The position numbers were made by a program, and so were the translations under genes. From NCBI GenBank assembly GCA_963812255.1, contig CAWEUM010000005.1:372001-436000 (forward strand): a stretch of DNA of 64,000 bases. Direction: 5' to 3'. Below the pieces are notes generated by a model. It did not search any database. It saw only the letters and a list, made by a program, of their open reading frames with translations, and had not been told where the DNA came from. This stretch comes from DATJGR01 sp963812255. GTDB lineage: Bacteria; Pseudomonadota; Gammaproteobacteria; Pseudomonadales; Azotimanducaceae. Shown one piece after another: positions 59,188 through 64,000 of the stretch. Numbering within the stretch: position 1 is the first letter of the stretch; every line of letters begins with the position of its first letter.

Positions 59188-60414
59188 ATGTCTCGAGCGC
59201 AACTCATCCGCATGGCCCAGAACAACATCTCCCACGTCAAAGCGCGCACGATCGATCAGACCCCAGAGGTGCAGCGTGTGCTCGCGTCGAACTATTACGA
59301 CCCGCAGCGCTGGCGTCTGGAGATGGAGCGTGTATTCAGGCGCATGCCGTTGATGCTGGCACTCAGTGTCGAACTGCCGAACGCGGGCGACTATCGCGCG
59401 ATCGAGGCGGCCGGTGTACCGGTGCTCCTTTCGCGGCATCCGGACGGCGACGTGCGCGCCTTCGTCAACATGTGTAGCCACCGCGGCTCGCAGATCATGC
59501 TCGAGGGCGCCGGCAACAGTCGCCGCTTCACGTGTCCATATCACGCGTGGACTTACGATCAGACCGGCGCGCTGGTCGCCGTCTACGCAAAGAAAGATTT
59601 CGGTGACATCGACCTGTCGTGCAACGGTCTGACCGCACTGCCGGTCGCCGAGCGCGCCGGCATGATCTGGGTGACGCTCGATCCGAATTCGGTGTTGGAC
59701 ATCGATACGTTTCTATCCGGCTACGATGAACTGCTCACTCATTTCGGCTTCGAGGATTGGCATCTGTTCGCGCGGCGCACGATCGCAGGCCCCAACTGGA
59801 AGATCGCCTACGACGGCTACATGGACCTGTATCATCTGCCGATCCTGCACAAAAGCACGTTCGGCGAGAACATGCCGAATCAGGCCCTGTACACGGCGTG
59901 GGGGCCGCATCAGCGCGTCAGCTCGCCCGATCCTTCGCTGCTCGCACTCGAATCGACGCCGACAGAAGAATGGCCGATGCCGGCGTTGCTCGGCGGGGTC
60001 TGGACGATCTTCCCGCACGTATCGATCGCGTCGTTCGACGGCGGTGGCGGACGCGGCGTGATGATCTCGCAGTTGTTTCCGGGCGATACACCCGGCGCAT
60101 CGTTCACCGTGCAGTCGTATCTGATGGAGAACGCGCCGAACGATGAACAGCGCGAGGCGGCCGACGCACAGTTCAAGCTGCTCGAGTACGTCGTGCAGGA
60201 AGAGGATTACGCAACTGGTCTCCGCCAGCAGCGCGCGTTGATGACCGGCGTCAAGAGCCACGTCATGTTCGGCCGCAACGAAGGCGGCGGACAACGCTTC
60301 CATCGCTGGCTCGAGCGCCTGCTCGAAACCGATGACGGTGATCTGCAGGCGCTGTTTACGTCGGGCATCGAATCCGCAGAGGCCGCGCCACTGCGTCGCG
60401 TGCGGAACAGCTAA
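59188..60414 (+). CDS. Rieske non-heme iron oxygenase, alpha subunit
   Basis: A 408-residue ring-hydroxylating-oxygenase large subunit. Rieske cluster C96-S-H98 and C116-P-Y-H119 in NMCSHRGSQ and TCPYHAWTYDQ; the mononuclear iron site near NWKIAYDGYMDLYHLPILHKSTF with H216 and H221 and D209 or D213. No beta subunit or reductase is adjacent, suggesting a one-component-type oxygenase served by reductases elsewhere. Followed by an SDR (21 bases) that could oxidise a cis-diol or hydroxyl product. Confidence 0.93.
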   Translation: MSRAQLIRMAQNNISHVKARTIDQTPEVQRVLASNYYDPQRWRLEMERVFRRMPLMLALSVELPNAGDYRAIEAAGVPVLLSRHPDGDVRAFVNMCSHRGSQIMLEGAGNSRRFTCPYHAWTYDQTGALVAVYAKKDFGDIDLSCNGLTALPVAERAGMIWVTLDPNSVLDIDTFLSGYDELLTHFGFEDWHLFARRTIAGPNWKIAYDGYMDLYHLPILHKSTFGENMPNQALYTAWGPHQRVSSPDPSLLALESTPTEEWPMPALLGGVWTIFPHVSIASFDGGGGRGVMISQLFPGDTPGASFTVQSYLMENAPNDEQREAADAQFKLLEYVVQEEDYATGLRQQRALMTGVKSHVMFGRNEGGGQRFHRWLERLLETDDGDLQALFTSGIESAEAAPLRRVRNS

Positions 60415-60435
60415 CTCAACGTATCAGGAATTCAT

Positions 60436-61131
60436 ATGGAAACTGTTCTGATCACCGGTGCCAATCGCGGCATCGGTCTCGAACTGGCGTCCCGCTACGC
60501 GGCCGCCGGAAATCGTGTGCTCGCGTGTTGCCGTGAGCCTGAGCGAGCGGAGAAGCTGCAGTCGCTCACGCAATCGCGCAATGGTCTGACGGTGCACGGC
60601 GTGCACGTCGCCAACGGCAAGTCGATCGCCGCGCTCGCCGCCGATATCCGTAGCGCGCCAATTGATATCCTGATCAACAATGCGGGTATGCCGGGTCCGG
60701 CGCCGGACAAGCAATCGCTCGCAAAGATGGATTTCGACGGCTGGGCCGAAGCGTTCGCCGTCAATACGATGGCGCCGTTGCGAATGCTGCAGACCTTTCG
60801 CGACAATCTGAAGGCCGGTACGAATCCGCGCGCGATCACGATCACCAGCCAGATGGGCGCGCTGGCGCTCAACATGCCGGTGATGTTCGCGTATTGCTCG
60901 TCGAAAGCGGCGGTGAACAAGGTGATGCGGATGGCATCGGTCGACCTCGCCAAAGACGGCATCACGGTCGGACTGATTCATCCGGGTTGGGTGCGCACCG
61001 ATATGGGCGGCGCTGGTGCCGAAATCAGCGTCGAAGAAAGCGCGACCGGCATCATGTCGGTAATCGCCAAACTGACGCCGGCCGAGACCGGCAGCTTCAA
61101 GAAGTGGAACGGCGAGGAGCACGCCTGGTAG
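60436..61131 (+). CDS. SDR-family oxidoreductase
   Basis: A 231-residue short-chain dehydrogenase: VLITGANRGIGLEL (NAD site), NNAG, Ser in ITSQMGALALN, and YCSSKAAVNKVMR (Y-x3-K). The C-terminal part is short, like the C-factor/carbonyl reductase subgroup. It sits between the Rieske oxygenase and the CoA transferase. It may dehydrogenate a dihydrodiol or secondary alcohol; the substrate is inference. Confidence 0.92.
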   Translation: METVLITGANRGIGLELASRYAAAGNRVLACCREPERAEKLQSLTQSRNGLTVHGVHVANGKSIAALAADIRSAPIDILINNAGMPGPAPDKQSLAKMDFDGWAEAFAVNTMAPLRMLQTFRDNLKAGTNPRAITITSQMGALALNMPVMFAYCSSKAAVNKVMRMASVDLAKDGITVGLIHPGWVRTDMGGAGAEISVEESATGIMSVIAKLTPAETGSFKKWNGEEHAW

Positions 61132-61192
61132 CCATTCGAATGCGCCGGGTGATATAGATGTTAGTGTAGTGCGCATCCACCCGGAGACGACG

Positions 61193-62404
61193 ATGGTTCG
61201 ACCCGCTCCACTCGCAGGCGTTCGGGTGCTCGACTTCTCACGCGTGCTGGCTGGCCCGCACTGTGGCCGGATGCTCGTCGACCTCGGAGCGGAAGTCGTC
61301 AAGATCGAACCGCCGGAAGGTGACATGACGCGGCAGAGCGCGCCGCGGCTGCATTCAATGGCGTTGTACTTCGCGCAACAGAACTGCGGCAAACGCAACG
61401 TGTCGCTCGACGTGACGCAGCCAGCCGGGTGCGATGTCGCACGCGAACTGGCGCAGCACGCCGACGTGGTACTCGAGAATTTCCGTCCTGGCGTGATGGC
61501 GAGACTCGGGCTCGGCTACGGCGATCTCAGCGCAACCAATCCGCGCCTGGTCTATGCATCGATATCGGGATACGGCCAGACGGGCAGTTGGTCGCAGCGC
61601 GGCGCGTACGCGATGATGGTGCACGCAGAGATGGGCTACATCGAAGGCGAATCGCGCTATCACCAGGAGGAACCGCAGCAGGAACCCTACTCGCACGGAG
61701 ACCTGTACACCTCGCTCGAATGCCTGTCGGGTATCCTCGCCGCGCTGTACCAACGGGCGCACACGGGGGAAGGCCAGCACGTCGACGTGTCGATGGCGGA
61801 GACAATGCTGTGCGTCAACGAACACAGCGCGACCAATCTCACGGGTCTCACGGAAATACTGCCGCTGCCAACCAGCGCATCACCGCTATTCAGAACGCGC
61901 TCGGGACGGGTCGTCTCGGTTGCGTTCGATCCTGCCGCGCGCGGCCCGTTCATGCAGTGGCAACGGGCGATGGATCGGCCCGATCTTGCTAGCGATCCGC
62001 GCTTCGCAGACGAAACCGCTCGCCGCTCCAATCGCGCACAACTGATCGAGCTGATTCAGGCGTGGGTCATGGAATTTCCGGATCTGGACTCGCTCGAAGC
62101 GGCGCTCGCAAAGGCAAAACTCGTGATGGGCGTCGTGCGTTCAGTCACCGAGGCCGGTCAGACGACGTGGGCCGCCGAGCGTGGCGCGGTCGTCGAAGTC
62201 AGCGACCGCGGCGGCGGCACGCTGAAGCTGCCCAATTCGCCATGGCGATTCTCGAAGGCCGACAGCGGCGTACGCGGCGTGCCGGCGTATCGGGGCGAAC
62301 ACAATCGCGAGGTGTTGCGCGACTGGTTGCAGATGGACGACGCGCGGTTCGCGGAGCTGGAAGTGCAGCAGGTATTGTCCGCCAGGATGCCGGGGTCGCA
62401 CTGA
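61193..62404 (+). CDS. CaiB/BaiF class III acyl-CoA transferase
   Basis: A 403-residue CoA transferase moving CoA between carboxylic acids. VLDFSRVLAGPHCGRMLVDLGAEVVKIEPPEGD, ENFRPGVMARLGLGYGDL, SISGYGQTGSW, and nucleophile D170 in PYSHGDLYTSLECLSGILAALY. ATG at 61193 with GGAGA eight bases upstream is preferred over an earlier GTG. With the Rieske oxygenase and SDR it completes a plausible unit for aromatic or terpenoid acid catabolism. Confidence 0.94.
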   Translation: MVRPAPLAGVRVLDFSRVLAGPHCGRMLVDLGAEVVKIEPPEGDMTRQSAPRLHSMALYFAQQNCGKRNVSLDVTQPAGCDVARELAQHADVVLENFRPGVMARLGLGYGDLSATNPRLVYASISGYGQTGSWSQRGAYAMMVHAEMGYIEGESRYHQEEPQQEPYSHGDLYTSLECLSGILAALYQRAHTGEGQHVDVSMAETMLCVNEHSATNLTGLTEILPLPTSASPLFRTRSGRVVSVAFDPAARGPFMQWQRAMDRPDLASDPRFADETARRSNRAQLIELIQAWVMEFPDLDSLEAALAKAKLVMGVVRSVTEAGQTTWAAERGAVVEVSDRGGGTLKLPNSPWRFSKADSGVRGVPAYRGEHNREVLRDWLQMDDARFAELEVQQVLSARMPGSH

Positions 62405-62419
62405 CGTTTCGATACGCTG

Positions 62420-64000
62420 CTACGGCAGCCTCGACGGCGGAAGCCACACGCCAACGTATTGCCGCCGCCACCATGCACCCGTGCGCGCCTTCTGTTCCGA
62501 CGACGTGAAGTGGTAGCGGTAACGCAGTACGCGTATCAGCCGCGGTGGCGCGGTTGCAAACGGCGAAGGAGCAAGCAACGCCCACACCCGCGGCGTGCCG
62601 CTGAGCAGCCGGAACACGAAGTTCTCCACCCACGGCGCGCCTTCACGGCTGGTCAGCGCGGCGAACCACATCTGCCAGTCGAGCCGCGGCTGATACGGCG
62701 CCACCCATCGCGGCGCCGCGTTCAGGTGCTGTGGTTTGAATTTGAACGGTATCTCCTGCCACGTGACGCCGTCGTTGGAACCCTCCAGGACGAGTTCGTC
62801 GCGCTGCGTCGTCATCACCGCGAACAGACCATAGCTGTTGACCAGTTGGAGCGGCTCGATCACGCGCAGCACGCTCCCCTCCCACGCATGGAAGCTCGTC
62901 CGACCGATCGTCCGATGGATCTGCAGCGCACCAAGCAGTGCCATCGTCGCGATGACACTGCGCCACGGTACGGACGACGACGCACGCGTCGCCGGTGCGA
63001 TCGTGACGCCCAACACTCGATCGTCGAGTAGGGCGAGGCACAACACGATCGTCAGCACATTGAAGAAGTTGTAGTTTCCGGTGAGCAGGATGAGCAGTTC
63101 GAGCAGCACGAACCCCGAGGCCGCAAGCCTGCGAAGATTGCGCGGTGCGAAGATCAACCATGGCAGCGCGAGTTCGACGACGAACGTCACGATCACGCTG
63201 GCGTGCAGCACGGCACTTGGCAGATGATCCGCATACCACGCGAACACCGTCGGCAATGGTTGCGTCTCGAAGTGATACTGGAGCGCCGTGAAGTCGCGCC
63301 ACGTCGGGTCTCCCGATTCGAGTTTCACGGCACCCGACATCAGCATGAACCGAAACACCAGCAGCCGTGTAAGCCAGATGCCGACGCGTGGCCGCGCACC
63401 AAGGATCGCGGCGACGATCAGCGACTCGATCAGCAGTATGTCCCATTGAAATTCGAGGAACACGCCGCCGCCATATTCGAGCGACAGATAGCAGACGTAG
63501 GCGACGAGCGCCGCGATCGTGGGCTGCACGCGCAACAGCAACAGTACCGAAGCAGCGCTGCCGGCAGCGCACAGCGTGGTGGTCATCCAATCCGCGCTCG
63601 ACACCCAGTACAGCGATGGCAGCAGCAGCCAACCGGTGGCGCCGAGCTGCGCCTTCGCCGCGGCAAAATAGTCGGCCACCGGCAGAATGCCATGGGATCC
63701 GATCAGACCCGTCGCCTGCCACCACCACGATGCGAACGCACACAGAGCGGCAAGGCCAATGCCGCGAATGATCAGGGCGGACGTGCGCCGATAGTCCAAA
63801 GGGCGCAGCTCGGCACCGAACAACGGTCTTGCCAGCCGATGCATCGCCGAACGGTGACGTGCGGTGAATCGATACATCACCTCGGCGATCGTTGCGAACA
63901 ACGGGACGAACCGATAGCACCACAGCCAACCGCGCAGCCGAGGGGCGCGCGCGAGCACACGAAATGTCGCCTCGGCGCCCTGATAACGTTCCGATGGCGT
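62420..64000 (-). CDS. DUF393-lipase maturation factor fusion, N-terminus cut by window edge
   Basis: Open to the right edge with no stop or SD-supported start, so partial. The N-terminal part, YQGAEATFRVLARAPRLRGWLW and on to AEVMYRFTARHRS, is the end of a DCC-type thiol-disulfide domain (DUF393). From about 60 residues on, it is a lipase maturation factor: membrane segments, WWWQATGLIGSHGILPV, LEFQWDILLIESLIVA, LVFRFMLMSGAVKL and the C-terminal soluble half ending PSRLP. Such fusions probably assist folding of exported lipases. Convergent with the CoA transferase 15 bases away. Confidence 0.88.
   Translation of the reverse strand, partial: TPSERYQGAEATFRVLARAPRLRGWLWCYRFVPLFATIAEVMYRFTARHRSAMHRLARPLFGAELRPLDYRRTSALIIRGIGLAALCAFASWWWQATGLIGSHGILPVADYFAAAKAQLGATGWLLLPSLYWVSSADWMTTTLCAAGSAASVLLLLRVQPTIAALVAYVCYLSLEYGGGVFLEFQWDILLIESLIVAAILGARPRVGIWLTRLLVFRFMLMSGAVKLESGDPTWRDFTALQYHFETQPLPTVFAWYADHLPSAVLHASVIVTFVVELALPWLIFAPRNLRRLAASGFVLLELLILLTGNYNFFNVLTIVLCLALLDDRVLGVTIAPATRASSSVPWRSVIATMALLGALQIHRTIGRTSFHAWEGSVLRVIEPLQLVNSYGLFAVMTTQRDELVLEGSNDGVTWQEIPFKFKPQHLNAAPRWVAPYQPRLDWQMWFAALTSREGAPWVENFVFRLLSGTPRVWALLAPSPFATAPPRLIRVLRYRYHFTSSEQKARTGAWWRRQYVGVWLPPSRLP

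Noticed and set aside
1..64000. tRNA, rRNA, prophage or IS elements
   Set aside because: No cloverleaf, rRNA-like stretch, transposase or phage structural gene was recognised by eye; a covariance-model scan would settle short RNAs.

Overview
The window is 64 kb of GC-rich, gene-dense chromosomal DNA from a proteobacterium. Gene content (RhlE-type helicase, Uup, MaeA-type malic enzyme, SusC-independent TonB receptor with a VVTAQRR plug start, many GSTs, steroid/terpenoid-type CoA enzymes, Rieske and P450 oxygenases) points to an environmental Gammaproteobacterium with a broad catabolic repertoire, perhaps near the Steroidobacterales/Nevskiales. That placement is inference; there is no rRNA or tRNA in the window to settle it. 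No phage, IS element, CRISPR array or conjugation gene was seen.

Layout. 1-8.5 kb: a minus-strand run with an edge-truncated sulfatase, a decayed proline iminopeptidase, a HAD phosphatase, a YfcG-type GST, a metallo-beta-lactamase-fold hydrolase, a serine hydrolase, a 72-residue unknown, a DsbA-fold isomerase, a GH1 beta-glucosidase and an S33 hydrolase. 8.6-16.2 kb: a NodC/hyaluronan-synthase-like glycosyltransferase, an epoxide hydrolase, a divergent L-fuconate dehydratase / 2-keto-3-deoxy-L-fuconate dehydrogenase-type pair, a conserved unknown and a secreted prolyl oligopeptidase. 16.2-24.1 kb: a thrombospondin-3 repeat protein, a hydrolase fused to a membrane domain, an MFS carrier, a GST, a DEAD-box helicase, a fatty-acid desaturase and a lipoprotein. 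24.2-31.5 kb (minus): TonB receptor, TPR-sulfotransferase, APH-like kinase, acyl-CoA dehydrogenase and an atypical GST. 31.6-35.6 kb: an overlapping MBOAT/SGNH acylation pair, a small beta-rich protein and a second atypical GST paralogous to the first. 35.8-43.8 kb: PaaG-like isomerase, malic enzyme, a Rossmann protein with an apparent ATC start, CDP-alcohol phosphatidyltransferase, a flippase/synthase-like membrane protein and two DUF4397 lipoproteins.

43.9-47.8 kb is a tightly overlapping four-gene unit: amidohydrolase, a thiolase-fold protein lacking the catalytic Cys, its DUF35 zinc-ribbon partner, and a CurA-type reductase. It resembles side-chain retro-aldolase modules of steroid degradation. 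48-51 kb holds a luciferase-like monooxygenase, a second APH-type kinase and a ferritin-like protein. 51.1-57.3 kb: recQ, uup and an MFS gene on plus with 4-base overlaps, then on minus cyclophilin, P450 and an FAD monooxygenase-like protein. 59.2-62.4 kb: Rieske oxygenase, SDR and class III CoA transferase. The right edge cuts a DUF393/lipase-maturation-factor fusion.

Most unusual item: at 47835-47987, minus strand, a complete miniature transcription unit: TTGCCG-17-TATAGT promoter, an SD fully complementary to the 16S 3' end, an 11-codon ORF, a small hairpin and a strong intrinsic terminator, about 118 nt in all. Other leads are a pair of long imperfect palindromes sharing a 24-bp core (35.6 and 50.4 kb), a 3x14-bp tandem repeat between divergent genes (34.4 kb), and the non-canonical start at 39264.
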